This document shows, piece by piece, positions 8,997-17,344 of a stretch of DNA of 64,000 bases. Position 1 is the first letter of the stretch. The number at the start of each line of letters is the position of its first letter. The stretch is from JAUYQR01 sp963822435 (GTDB lineage: Bacteria > Pseudomonadota > Alphaproteobacteria > Rhodobacterales > Rhodobacteraceae): assembly GCA_963822435.1 (NCBI GenBank), contig CAWGHN010000003.1, positions 558,001 through 622,000 of the forward strand, written 5' to 3'. Position numbers and translations under genes: made by a program. Below the pieces are notes generated by a model. The model did no database searches, was not told the origin of the DNA, and saw only the letters and a program-made list of their open reading frames with translations.

Positions 8997-10121
8997 CTAC
9001 CGCGTCGGAATGATCCGCCCGCCCGCCCCCACGACAAACTTCCGCAAATCCCGGAACCCCGCCGGGTTCTGCTCCACCATCACCTGATAGGGCCGCTCCG
9101 GCACGATGATCATCCGTTCGCTCACCGTGGTCCCGTTTTCCGCCCCCAGCAGCGGGTCCAGCCGGTAGACCTGCCGCACGTCGCTGGAAAACCAGCCGTC
9201 CTTCACCGTCTCCTCACGGTCGGACACCAGATCCTCCAGCGTCCACACGAGCGCCCAATCCTCGTCATCCGGCGCTCTGGCATCTTCCAGCACCTTCGAG
9301 ATCGGCCCCGATTGCAGCGTGAACCCCGCCGAGTACATCGGCCCCAGGATCACCCGGCGCAGCCGCACCGGATGCAGATCGTCGAAATCCTTGTCGAACC
9401 CGGTGGCGATGGTCAAAAGCTTCAGCCCGCCAAGCGATTGTGCCATCAAGGCCGCCTGCGCCTGCGGCCAACGGTATTCGTCGTTCGGCAAGGGCTTCTT
9501 GCCCGCATCCTCCACATCCATCAGATAGACGACCGGCAGGTTCGCCTGCGCATCCCACACCGCCCAATGCACCAGGTAATGCCGCCGCTCGCCGACATTG
9601 GCGATCCACTGCGCATCGGGGTCATTGCGGGCCCAGAAGATACCGCCCCGCACCAGCGCCTCGTAATAATACCGCTGTGACAGCGCGAATTGCAGCGCGG
9701 TCGGGATCGTCAGGTCACCCACGATCTGGCGCACCATCCGGTCCTTCACCTCGGCTTCCGACGGCATCCCCGCCAGATGCCGCGCGGCCTGCTGCGCATC
9801 GACCGCCATCGTCATCAACTCCTGCGCCACCGGAAACCCGCTTTCATGCCGGTCGATGGTCAGCCGAGGCGCCGCCGCGCCGCGCCCGGTCATCAGGTAC
9901 TTGTGGCTCAAAGCCTGAAACGTGGTGGCAACGGCGGTCAGGTAGCGGCCAAGCACGCGCGTCTCGGTCCGATTCAGCCGCCCCTCGGCCTCGAACTCCG
10001 CCGCCACCTGGCCCAGATGGCCCGAGATGCGGCTGAACTTCGCAAAATAGCGCCGCGCGACAAGGGTGTCGTACAGCTCGGCATGGTCCGAGGTAAGCTG
10101 GTCCTTGACCCCGCTTGCCAC
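8997..10121 (-). CDS. Uncharacterised 374-aa operon protein
   Basis: This 374-residue protein has no signal peptide or membrane helix that I can see and no recognised catalytic motif. The N-terminal half is predicted helical. The C-terminal half alternates strand-like segments (VVYLMDVED, RMIIVPERPYQVMVEQ). It starts at a GTG directly after the TAA of the coiled-coil gene, so the two are read as a pair. A hairpin element follows its stop codon, before the AAA+ ATPase gene. Gene order suggests that it links the coiled-coil protein to the ATPase, but there is no direct evidence of function. Confidence 0.6.
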   Translation of the reverse strand: MASGVKDQLTSDHAELYDTLVARRYFAKFSRISGHLGQVAAEFEAEGRLNRTETRVLGRYLTAVATTFQALSHKYLMTGRGAAAPRLTIDRHESGFPVAQELMTMAVDAQQAARHLAGMPSEAEVKDRMVRQIVGDLTIPTALQFALSQRYYYEALVRGGIFWARNDPDAQWIANVGERRHYLVHWAVWDAQANLPVVYLMDVEDAGKKPLPNDEYRWPQAQAALMAQSLGGLKLLTIATGFDKDFDDLHPVRLRRVILGPMYSAGFTLQSGPISKVLEDARAPDDEDWALVWTLEDLVSDREETVKDGWFSSDVRQVYRLDPLLGAENGTTVSERMIIVPERPYQVMVEQNPAGFRDLRKFVVGAGGRIIPTR

Positions 10122-11192
10122 TTATTCCCCATACGCGTTCTTGTCGTGCTTCTCGACGATCGCGGCAAACCGGCGGGCAAAGCGTTCGTCCGCCTTCGCC
10201 TTCTGCTCCAGGATCGCCCTCGCAAACACCATATGGCCCTCATGCGCTTCCAGCATGTCAGCCATCTTGTCATTGGTCGCGGCCCCGATAGCCGCCATAG
10301 CCGTCTGGGCCTCCTGGTCGGTCTTCACCCCGATCTCGTTGATCCGGTGCGCCACGTCCTGCTGCTGCGCCGTCTTGAGGCTCGAGGTCAGCGCATCATA
10401 CAGCACCACCCGCTGCTTGGTGTCCGTCTGCAGCTTGTTGATCAGCACCAGTTGCGTCGCCGCCTGATTCTGCAAGCTGTCGACCCAGGTCTTGCCCTTC
10501 TCGATGTAGCGCTCCAGCGTCTGGCTCTTCGCCAGCTTTACCTGCTCGTCCTGCACCAGTGCGTTGTAGCGCGCGTTCAGGTTCGCCAGTTCCGTCTCCA
10601 GCTTGGTCCGCGCCGCAGCGTCCTGCTCGACCGCGATTTTGTTTTCCAGCTCGATGATCTTCGGATCGAGCGAGGTCACTTCCCTCCGCACCGCCTCCAG
10701 CGCGCCGACGGTGTCCTCGCGTTCGGTCAGGGTAGAGGACAGGTTCGCCTCGACCCGCCCCTTTTGCGTGTTCAACAGGTCAAGCTGCCCCTGCAGCAGC
10801 CGAACGATCACGTCGGACTTCGCAATCAGGTCCTGCAACTTGTCATCGACCGAGGCCGCCCGCATCCGCTCCTGCCGCATCGATTCCGCCTTGGCAGACG
10901 AAAAGATGCCGATGAAGCTTTCCATGCCGGTCTTCGACCGCATCTCGGCAAACTCGGCCGAAAAGCCCGCCGTCACATCATCGAGGCCCATGATCAGCTC
11001 GGCGATATTCGCGTTCATCAGATCGGTGTGCTTGTTCACATCCTCCAGCGTGGCGTTTTCCACGTCCAGCGTCACGCCCTGGTCCAGCTTGGTCCGCGCC
11101 GCCTCGATCCGGCTGGTGATCGCGGAAATCTTTGCTTGTGCCTCGGCCACCTGAGCCTGGCTTTCCTTGATCTGCGTCTCGAAATCGGCCAT
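10122..11192 (-). CDS. Coiled-coil protein, TelA/PspA-like
   Basis: This 356-residue protein is almost entirely long heptad-like helices rich in Ala, Gln, Glu and Lys, with no membrane segment. Its pattern resembles toxic-anion-resistance (TelA) proteins and, more loosely, PspA-type membrane-stress proteins; neither assignment is certain. I place the start at the ATG at 11192, because a GGAGGG site lies at the right distance and the ten extra upstream residues do not look coding. It is the first gene of the eight-gene operon. The promoter must lie in 11193-11433, where no clear -35/-10 pair was found. Confidence 0.62.
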   Translation of the reverse strand: MADFETQIKESQAQVAEAQAKISAITSRIEAARTKLDQGVTLDVENATLEDVNKHTDLMNANIAELIMGLDDVTAGFSAEFAEMRSKTGMESFIGIFSSAKAESMRQERMRAASVDDKLQDLIAKSDVIVRLLQGQLDLLNTQKGRVEANLSSTLTEREDTVGALEAVRREVTSLDPKIIELENKIAVEQDAAARTKLETELANLNARYNALVQDEQVKLAKSQTLERYIEKGKTWVDSLQNQAATQLVLINKLQTDTKQRVVLYDALTSSLKTAQQQDVAHRINEIGVKTDQEAQTAMAAIGAATNDKMADMLEAHEGHMVFARAILEQKAKADERFARRFAAIVEKHDKNAYGE

Positions 11193-11317
11193 CGCGCCCT
11201 CCGTTGAACCTGCCCGCATCACATATGGATGTTACAGGCAATTACATCACCCGGCGCCAAGAATTTCACCAAGCCCCGCGCCGGCCAGTCTTGCCGCTTT
11301 TGCCGCAGTCGCCAAGT

Positions 11318-11359
11318 CCCGTTTCCGGCACCCCGTTTCCGGCATCCCGTTTCCGGCAC
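11318..11359. repeat. Three tandem copies of a 14-bp unit
   Basis: CCCGTTTCCGGCAC (11318-11331) is repeated at 11332-11345, ending in T, and at 11346-11359. The copies are back to back and differ only in the last base. They lie in the gap between the coiled-coil gene start and the panC end, where the operon promoter is expected. Confidence 0.85.
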
Positions 11360-11370
11360 CCGCCCTGCAA

Positions 11371-11419
11371 TTCCTCTTTGCAAAAATATCCCGGGGTGCG
11401 CGAGGGGCTGGCCCCTCGC
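11371..11419 (-). terminator. Terminator-like hairpin repeat after panC
   Basis: GCGAGGGG at 11400-11407 pairs with CCCCTCGC at 11412-11419 around CTGG. On the minus strand the stem leads through CCCCGGG into ATATTTTTGCAAAGAGG. This is a classic stem plus T-run, placed 14 bases after the panC stop. It belongs to the same repeat family as the elements at 8961, 50471, 56616 and 61599. Confidence 0.78.
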
Positions 11420-11433
11420 TCCCGCCGCGGGCA

Positions 11434-12273
11434 TCACACCGGAATGTTGTCGATCAGGCGCACACCGTCGATCCAGGCGGCGGCCAGCATCCGGCGCGGG
11501 CGGGTGGGGTCGTCCGATGGCATCAGCGTCTCGGCATCGCGCAGTTCGATGTATTCCACCCGCTCGAACCCCGCCGCGCGCATGGTTTCCGCCGCCTCGC
11601 GGATCGCCATCCGGTCGGCGTGGCCAGCGCGGATATCGTCCGCCGCCGCCGTGATCGCGGCGTAAAGCACCGGCGCCTTCACACGCCCTGCCGCCGTAAG
11701 ACGCACGTTGCGCGAACTCATCGCCAGCCCATCCGGGTCGCGGATCGTCTCGCACCCCACCACGTCCACCGGCACATTCAGATCGCGCACCAGCCGCAGC
11801 ACCACCTGCAATTGCTGCCAGTCCTTCTGCCCGAAATAGCCCCGGTCGGCCAACGACATCCCGAACAGCTTGGTCACCACTGTAGCCACCCCGTCAAAGT
11901 GACCGGGCCGCATGTAGCCTTCCAAAGGCTGTGCAACGCCTTGCATCGTCACGTTGGTGATGAAGCCGTCCGGGTAGACCTCCTCCACCGGCGGAGCAAA
12001 GATCGCGTCCACCGGCACCGTTGCAAGCAGGGCCGCATCCGCGTCTTCGCTGCGCGGGTATTTCTTCAGATCCTCGGGGTTGTTGAACTGCTTTGGGTTC
12101 ACGAAGATCGTCGTCACCACCCGGTCACACTCCCCCCGCGCCCGCCGCGCAAGGCTCAGATGCCCCTCGTGCAGCGCCCCCATCGTCGGCACCACGCCCA
12201 CCGTTTCGCCCGCCGCCTTCCAGCCGCGCGACGCCGCGCGCAAACTGGCCACCGTCCGGATGATCGGCGTCAT
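11434..12273 (-). CDS. panC: Pantoate-beta-alanine ligase
   Basis: This enzyme joins pantoate and beta-alanine with ATP to make pantothenate, the coenzyme A precursor. At 279 residues it has the usual length. The nucleotidyltransferase-type signature PTMGALHEGHLSL is visible at about 29-41, and the pantoate-site region FGQKDWQQLQVV and MSSRNVRL are present. Its ATG overlaps the panB stop by four bases (ATGA at 12270-12273), so panB and panC form a coupled two-gene operon that ends at the hairpin at 11371-11419. Confidence 0.97.
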   Translation of the reverse strand: MTPIIRTVASLRAASRGWKAAGETVGVVPTMGALHEGHLSLARRARGECDRVVTTIFVNPKQFNNPEDLKKYPRSEDADAALLATVPVDAIFAPPVEEVYPDGFITNVTMQGVAQPLEGYMRPGHFDGVATVVTKLFGMSLADRGYFGQKDWQQLQVVLRLVRDLNVPVDVVGCETIRDPDGLAMSSRNVRLTAAGRVKAPVLYAAITAAADDIRAGHADRMAIREAAETMRAAGFERVEYIELRDAETLMPSDDPTRPRRMLAAAWIDGVRLIDNIPV

Positions 12274-13100
12274 GTCTTCACCGCAACCACGTCGGGGAAA
12301 CTGTGCTCCGCCGCCGGAAACGCACCCGACCGCACCTCGGCCGCATAGGCCGCAATCGCCGCGTCCGCCGCCTTGCCCAACTCGGCATAGCGCTTCACGA
12401 ACTTCGGTCGGAAATCGGTGAACAGCCCCAGCATGTCATCCACCACCAGCACCTGCCCGTCGCACGCCACCCCCGCGCCGATCCCGATCGTGGGAATCGT
12501 CAGGGCCGCCGTGATCCGCCCCGCCAGCCCCTCAGGCACCTTCTCCAGCACCACCGAAAACGCCCCCGCCGCCTCCACGGCCTTGGCGTCGGCCATCACC
12601 TTGTCGGCCTCGCCGTCCCGGCCCACCACCTTGTAGCCGCCCAGCGTGTTCACCGACTGCGGTGTCAGCCCCACATGCGCCATCACCGGCACGCCCCGCG
12701 CGGTCAGGAAGGCAATCGTCTCGGCCATATGCACCCCGCCCTCCAGCTTGACCGAAGGCGCCCCGGTTTCCGCCATCAGGCGGCTGGCATTGCGAAACGC
12801 CTGCGCCGGGCTTTCCTCATAGCTCCCGAACGGCATGTCGATCACCGGCATCGCCTTTTGTGCCCCACGCACCACCGCGCGGCCATGCAGGATCATCATG
12901 TCCATCGTCACGCCCAGCGTCGAGGGCAACCCGTGGATCACCATCCCCACCGAATCCCCCACCAGCACCACATCGCAATGCGCATCGACCAGCCGCGCCA
13001 CCGGCGTCGAATACGCGGTCAGCACCACCAGGGGCACACCACCTTTGCGGGCGCGGATATCGGGGGGCAGCACCGGGCGGACGGGGGAAGTCGCACTCAT
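12270..13100 (-). CDS. panB: 3-methyl-2-oxobutanoate hydroxymethyltransferase
   Basis: PanB transfers a hydroxymethyl group from methylene-tetrahydrofolate to ketoisovalerate, the first committed step to pantothenate. Family signatures are visible: LVGDSVGMV, MPFGSYEESP, KLEGG, HVGLTPQS and TIGIGAG. I choose the ATG at 13100, giving 276 residues, over the ATG two codons upstream. The GGAG site is nine bases from it but only three from the first ATG, and known relatives begin MSAT. It is the first gene of the panBC operon. Confidence 0.96.
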   Translation of the reverse strand: MSATSPVRPVLPPDIRARKGGVPLVVLTAYSTPVARLVDAHCDVVLVGDSVGMVIHGLPSTLGVTMDMMILHGRAVVRGAQKAMPVIDMPFGSYEESPAQAFRNASRLMAETGAPSVKLEGGVHMAETIAFLTARGVPVMAHVGLTPQSVNTLGGYKVVGRDGEADKVMADAKAVEAAGAFSVVLEKVPEGLAGRITAALTIPTIGIGAGVACDGQVLVVDDMLGLFTDFRPKFVKRYAELGKAADAAIAAYAAEVRSGAFPAAEHSFPDVVAVKT

Positions 13101-13172
13101 CGTCATGATCTCCGCGCCGGGCAGCTTTTGTGCAGTTTTCGTCTTGCCTTACATATGGGCACAGGCAACTTC

Positions 13173-13205
13173 CCGCTGCAACAAATTTGCGCCGCAGTGC
13201 AGCGG
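13173..13205. promoter_or_regulatory. Inverted repeat in the panB/cupin divergent region
   Basis: CCGCTGCA at 13173-13180 is mirrored by TGCAGCGG at 13198-13205. It lies between the divergent panB and cupin starts and could be an operator. No regulator is suggested by the neighbours. Confidence 0.3.
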
Positions 13206-13265
13206 CCCGCGACGGGTTGACCACACCGCGCGCCTCGTCGTCAACTGACCGAAACGGAGTTGCCA

Positions 13266-13607
13266 ATGCCCCTGATCCAGCGCGTCACCCGTGACGGCAC
13301 CGTGCCGGAAATCACCCGCCCCGATCCGGCCAAGGTGATCTTCGGCGACCCCGTCCACACCACATGGAGCCTTGAGGAAACCGATGGCCTTTACGCCGGC
13401 CTTTGGCAATCAAGCCCCGGAAAATGGCGGATCAGCTATTCCGAATGGGAATATTTCCGCATCCTGTCGGGCTATTCCGTGCTGACCGGCGCGGATGGCA
13501 GCGTCATTCAGCTTCACGCCGGCGACAGCATGATCATCCGCCCCGGCTATGAAGGAACGTGGGAGGTGGTGCAGACCACGCTCAAGGATTACGTCATCCG
13601 CCTGTAG
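13266..13607 (+). CDS. Cupin (DUF861/EutQ-like) domain protein
   Basis: This 113-residue single-domain protein matches the cupin_3 (DUF861) pattern, with WEYFRILSGYSVLT, a GDSMIIRPG turn and a terminal EVVQTTLKDYVI. The family includes (S)-ureidoglycine aminohydrolase-like and sugar-binding cupins, and the substrate here is not evident. The ATG at 13266 follows a GGAG site, while the TTG two codons before it is unlikely. Its 3' end overlaps the end of the convergent L,D-transpeptidase gene by 14 bases. Confidence 0.75.
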   Translation: MPLIQRVTRDGTVPEITRPDPAKVIFGDPVHTTWSLEETDGLYAGLWQSSPGKWRISYSEWEYFRILSGYSVLTGADGSVIQLHAGDSMIIRPGYEGTWEVVQTTLKDYVIRL

Positions 13608-14490
13608 ACGCAGCCACCGTCGACGGCCCCGATGTTCCCGCCGTCACCACCGCGTTTTCCGGCAGCGGCAGCGGGCAGTCATCGGCGGGCAGGCCCCGGC
13701 GCTTGCAGGCCGCCAGACGTTTCTTCTCATCCCGCTCACTGGCCTTGGCGATCTTGGCCAGATCCTTTTCCTTCTGCGCGATGGCCTGCGGCGACGCTGG
13801 CACCACGCGGCCATAGGCGTCGTCCATCATCGGACCTTCGGCAGCAAGGCTTTCTTCCTGCGACCGCACCTTGACCCGCGTGCCGGTATCGACCCGGCCA
13901 TAAAGGTCGATCGCATCCTGATTGAACAGCCGGATGCAGCCCGCGCTGGTGGCATGCCCGATCGAGGCGTTGTCGACCGTGCCATGAATCCGGAACATCG
14001 TATCCCGGCCGCCCCGGTAAAGATACATCGCCCGCGCGCCCAAGGGATTCTCAAGCCCCCCCGGCAACCCGCCCGCATAGGCCGCGTAAAGGTCAGGCCG
14101 GGTGCGGATCATGTTCGCCGTGGGTTGCCATGACGGCCACTCCGACTTGCGCCCGATCACGCCCGAACCCCGGAATGAAAGCCCCTCGCGCCCGACAGCG
14201 ATGGGGTAGCGGATCGCCTGACCACCCTCCAGCACGTAGTAAAGCTTGCGCGCAAAGGTATCGACCACGATCGTCCCCGGCGCATCGTCGGCGGTATAAG
14301 CCACCTCCTCGCGGCGGTTGCCCTCAAAGAGGTATTTCTCCGGCACCGGCTGGATGAAGAACTCGCCGTCCTGCACCCCTTCGTATCCGGGCACTTCAAC
14401 CTCAGCGGTGGATTGCGTGGGGCTGCCGGCACAGGCGGCCAGCAATGGCAGGGCAAGGATCGCAGCGATCCGGGCAAAGGAGATGTTCAC
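13594..14490 (-). CDS. L,D-transpeptidase (YkuD) lipoprotein
   Basis: This 298-residue envelope enzyme has a lipoprotein signal peptide whose lipobox LAAC ends at about residue 20, so it is probably anchored in a membrane facing the periplasm. The YkuD domain shows the catalytic motif HGTVDNASIGHATSAGCIRL with the conserved His and Cys. Such enzymes make 3-3 peptidoglycan cross-links or attach proteins to the wall. The C-terminal 70 residues are charged and then Ser/Thr-rich and lie outside the domain. It is a single gene divergent from the YeaQ-type gene. Confidence 0.88.
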   Translation of the reverse strand: MNISFARIAAILALPLLAACAGSPTQSTAEVEVPGYEGVQDGEFFIQPVPEKYLFEGNRREEVAYTADDAPGTIVVDTFARKLYYVLEGGQAIRYPIAVGREGLSFRGSGVIGRKSEWPSWQPTANMIRTRPDLYAAYAGGLPGGLENPLGARAMYLYRGGRDTMFRIHGTVDNASIGHATSAGCIRLFNQDAIDLYGRVDTGTRVKVRSQEESLAAEGPMMDDAYGRVVPASPQAIAQKEKDLAKIAKASERDEKKRLAACKRRGLPADDCPLPLPENAVVTAGTSGPSTVAASTGG

Positions 14491-14716
14491 TGGGCAGACT
14501 CGAGGTTAGGGGCAACTGCCTCACCTTGCGCCACGCTCGCGCCCGTCCGTCAACCCCTGATGGATCGAAATTTCCTGAATCTTAACAATACCTGAGGCCA
14601 TAGCCCCGATTCGATTCGATTTCCGCCCCGACCCTGCGCCGCGGCGCGATACGTTGGGCAAATTCCGTGATAATCTTTAGATCTTCCCCCGATCCGGGGC
14701 GAGAGGAGCGACCAAC

Positions 14717-14971
14717 ATGGCTATCGAAGCACTAATCATCTTCTTGATCATCGGCGCAGTGGCAGGTTGGCTGGCCGGCCTGATCGTCAAAGGCTACGGC
14801 TTTGGCCTTGTCGGCAATATCGTTATCGGGATCGTCGGCGCCTTCATCGCAGGCCTCCTTCTTCCCCGCGCAGGGTTCGGCATGGGCGGCGGCATGGGTG
14901 GCTCAATCATCTCGGCCACGATCGGCGCGGTTATTCTGCTGCTCCTAATCCGCCTGATCAAACGCGCCTGA
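14717..14971 (+). CDS. GlsB/YeaQ/YmgE family stress membrane protein
   Basis: This 84-residue protein has three hydrophobic helices and the Gly-rich pattern of the transglycosylase-associated/YeaQ family (GAVAGWLAGLIVKGYGFG, NIVIGIVGAFIAGLL). Family members are small inner-membrane proteins often induced by stress; the biochemical role is unknown. An AGGAG site lies ten bases before the ATG. The 226-base divergent gap to the L,D-transpeptidase gene is AT-richer than its surroundings and should contain both promoters, but I could not pick a convincing -35/-10 pair. Confidence 0.87.
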   Translation: MAIEALIIFLIIGAVAGWLAGLIVKGYGFGLVGNIVIGIVGAFIAGLLLPRAGFGMGGGMGGSIISATIGAVILLLLIRLIKRA

Positions 14972-14972
14972 A

Positions 14973-14998
14973 GGGCCGGGCCGGCGCGCATCCGGCCC
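14973..14998. terminator. GC hairpin between convergent genes
   Basis: GGGCCGG at 14973-14979 pairs with CCGGCCC at 14992-14998 immediately after the YeaQ-type stop. No T-run follows. It may serve both convergent genes. Confidence 0.4.
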
Positions 14999-15049
14999 GA
15001 ACCCCTCACCCAAGGACTGCGAAACCCGGCGCTAAGCCCCGCCCGGTGG

Positions 15050-15385
15050 TCAGGCCCTGATGGCGTAGCGGTCGGCTTCTTCGAACACGTCGATGGCCCG
15101 CGTCCCCGCAGCGATTGTCCCGCCATGCAGCACGCCTGCGGGAATCGAATAACTGTCGCCCGGACGGTAGGTTCTTGTCTCGCCACCGATGGTAAGCTCG
15201 ATCGCGCCTTCGACCACGGTGCCCCACTGCGCGCCATGCGCATGCATCGGAAGCGTCATCGCCTTGTGGAACGTAAAGAACACCACCAGCCCCGCATCCG
15301 ACCGCACGACAGCCGTCGTCACCACATCATCTGGAAATGGCACGTCGATGGCTGGAAGCGCGGCAATGAAATCGGGGTAGGACAT
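15050..15385 (-). CDS. Small cupin_2 protein
   Basis: This 111-residue cupin has motif 1 spread over HAHGAQWGTVVEGAIELTIG and motif 2 over RPGDSYSIPAGVLHGG, so a metal-binding beta barrel is likely. The start at 15385 is fixed by a good AAGGAG site; the longer frame upstream is not coding-like. It lies downstream of the creatinase gene but behind a strong terminator, so it is probably expressed independently. The ligand is unknown. Confidence 0.75.
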   Translation of the reverse strand: MSYPDFIAALPAIDVPFPDDVVTTAVVRSDAGLVVFFTFHKAMTLPMHAHGAQWGTVVEGAIELTIGGETRTYRPGDSYSIPAGVLHGGTIAAGTRAIDVFEEADRYAIRA

Positions 15386-15484
15386 GGCCGTCTCCTTCTG
15401 CCGCTCAATCGCTGGGTCGGATATCCCCAAGATGAGTGTTCGGCCGATGCCACGTCCAAAGCAAGCCAACAGTTGCGGCTTGCC

Positions 15485-15517
15485 GGAAAAGAACGCCCGC
15501 CCCGCAAAGGGCGGGCG
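15485..15517 (-). terminator. Rho-independent terminator of the creatinase gene
   Basis: CGCCCGCCC at 15494-15502 pairs with GGGCGGGCG at 15509-15517. Read on the minus strand the stem is followed by TTCTTTT. It begins seven bases after the creatinase stop codon. Confidence 0.85.
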
Positions 15518-15523
15518 CAGGTC

Positions 15524-16738
15524 TTACGCCACCACGTTGAACGCGGGGCCGTAGGGGTAATGCGTGATATCTTCCGGCTCGTCCTCGGTCACGACGAAGA
15601 TGTCATGCTCGCGGTAACCGCCCGCCCCCGGCATCCCTTCCGGAATCGTCAGCATCGGCTCCATGCTGATCACCATCCCCGGCTCCAGCACCGTGTCGAT
15701 ATCCTCGCGCAGCTCCAGCGCCGCCTCGCGGCCATAGTAGTGCGACAGGATGCCGAAGCTGTGCCCGTAACCGAAGGTCCGGTATTGCAGCATCTGCCGC
15801 TCGGCCAGGAACTCGTTGATCTTCATGGTGATCTCGGCACACGAGGCACCGGGGCGCAGTAGCTTCATGCCGAACTCATGGCTGTCGATGTTGGTCTGCC
15901 AGACCTTCATCGAGGCCGGGTCAACCTCGCCCACGAACAGCGTCCGCTCCAGCGCGGTGTAGTAGCCGCTGATCATCGGAAAGCAGTTGAGGCTGAGAAT
16001 ATCGCCATGCTTCAGCTTGCGGTTCGTCACCGGGTTGTGCGCGCCATCGGTGTTGATCCCCGACTGGAACCAGACCCAGGTGTCGCGGTATTCCGCATCC
16101 GGAAAGCGCTTGGCAATCTCGCGCTCCATCGCGTCCCGCCCGGCGATGGAAACCTCCAACTCCGTCGCGCCAACCTTGATCGCCTCGCGAATCGCATAGC
16201 CGCCCACGTCGGCCACGTTCGCGCCGTGCTTGATCATGGTGATCTCGGCTGGCGATTTCTTCATCCGCTGGAACATCGTCGCAGGGGCCACATCCATGCC
16301 GCGCTTCGGCTTCAGGAACGTGTTCAGCTTCTCCATCCGCTCGACGGTCAGGTGATCCGCCTCGCAGCCGATCGCCTTGCCCTCACCGGTGACCGAAGCC
16401 ACCGCCCGCCACATGTTGTCGCGCGTCCAGTCGGTGTAGGTGATGTTGTCGGCAATCGACCGGCGCCACGGCTGGCCCGCATCAATGCCCGCCGAAATCG
16501 TCACACATTCGGTCTTTGTCACCACGCAGGCGTAGGGCCGCCCGAACGAGCAATACAGAAAGCCCGAGTAATAGGCGACGTTGTGCATCGACGTCAGCAC
16601 CACCGCGTCCAGCTCGTGCAGTTCCATGATCTCGCGCAGGCCTTCCAGCCGGTCGTGATATTCCTGATCGGCAAACGGCAGCGTGTCCTTCGCTCCACCA
16701 TTGTGGAAACGGTACATCGCGGGTCGGTTCAGTGTCAT
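15524..16738 (-). CDS. Creatinase (creatine amidinohydrolase)
   Basis: This 404-residue M24-fold enzyme is a close match in length and sequence to Pseudomonas creatinase, which splits creatine into sarcosine and urea. Diagnostic stretches shared with that enzyme as I recall it are YYSGFLYCSFGRPYA, DTWVWFQSGINTDGAHNP, YYTALERTLF and TFGYGHSFGILSHYYGRE. The catalytic His lies in the FGYGHSFG region. Unlike M24 aminopeptidases, creatinases need no metal. No sarcosine oxidase or creatininase gene is near, so it is a stand-alone catabolic gene. A dyad lies about 65 bases upstream. Confidence 0.87.
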   Translation of the reverse strand: MTLNRPAMYRFHNGGAKDTLPFADQEYHDRLEGLREIMELHELDAVVLTSMHNVAYYSGFLYCSFGRPYACVVTKTECVTISAGIDAGQPWRRSIADNITYTDWTRDNMWRAVASVTGEGKAIGCEADHLTVERMEKLNTFLKPKRGMDVAPATMFQRMKKSPAEITMIKHGANVADVGGYAIREAIKVGATELEVSIAGRDAMEREIAKRFPDAEYRDTWVWFQSGINTDGAHNPVTNRKLKHGDILSLNCFPMISGYYTALERTLFVGEVDPASMKVWQTNIDSHEFGMKLLRPGASCAEITMKINEFLAERQMLQYRTFGYGHSFGILSHYYGREAALELREDIDTVLEPGMVISMEPMLTIPEGMPGAGGYREHDIFVVTEDEPEDITHYPYGPAFNVVA

Positions 16739-16803
16739 GTCAGACCTCCGTCACGGGGATACGCCTCGCGGAACCCCGAAAGGTCCCGGCGTACAGGACG
16801 GAC

Positions 16804-16819
16804 GCAAGGTTACCCTTGC
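16804..16819. promoter_or_regulatory. Dyad upstream of the creatinase gene
   Basis: GCAAGG at 16804-16809 is mirrored by CCTTGC at 16814-16819, between the divergent creatinase and zinc-ribbon genes. It could be an operator for creatine-responsive control; this is inference only. Nothing else was recognised in the 247-base gap. Confidence 0.3.
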
Positions 16820-16985
16820 AAGCAACGGGGAAGCACCCCCTGCGGCGACGCCATCGCCACGGCTCGCCCCTTCCCTGCCCGAAAACCGCCCGTTTGGCAA
16901 GCAAAAGCCGATTTCCCCCCGCCTTGGCTTGCACAGCGCCAAACCCTCCCCATCTAACAGCCAACCGTAAGACAGGAGGACCGCG

Positions 16986-17321
16986 ATGCGCTGCCCGGTA
17001 GACAATGAGACCCTCGTGATGGCCGACCGTGGCGGGGTGGAAATCGACTATTGCCCGAAATGCCGCGGCGTCTGGCTGGACCGGGGCGAGCTGGACAAGA
17101 TCATCGAACGCGCTGCGGGTGACGCCGCTCCGGTGCAATCTGCCGCCAGCGCGCCCCGCCCGGCACCCCAACCGCAGGCCGCTCCGGTCTATCAGCCCGA
17201 ACCCCCGCGCGCACCGCAGTACCGCGACAGCGACCGCCGCCGGGACTACGACGACGATGACGACCACCGCTACGGCAAGAAGCGCAAGAAAAGCATCTTG
17301 GGCGAGATTTTCGACTTCTGA
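16986..17321 (+). CDS. zf-TFIIB type zinc-ribbon protein
   Basis: This 111-residue protein has an N-terminal TFIIB-like zinc ribbon (MRCPVDN at 1-7, YCPKCRGVWLDRGELDKII at 22-40). The second ligand position is Asp rather than Cys, as is common in this bacterial family. The middle is Pro/Ala-rich. A run of Asp and Arg (RRDYDDDDDHR) precedes the KKRKKSILGEIFDF tail. The role is unknown; members are presumed nucleic-acid or metal binding. An ACAGGAGG ribosome site precedes the ATG. A strong terminator follows. Confidence 0.8.
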   Translation: MRCPVDNETLVMADRGGVEIDYCPKCRGVWLDRGELDKIIERAAGDAAPVQSAASAPRPAPQPQAAPVYQPEPPRAPQYRDSDRRRDYDDDDDHRYGKKRKKSILGEIFDF

Positions 17322-17344
17322 TCCCGACGCCTTGCCTTCCCAAG

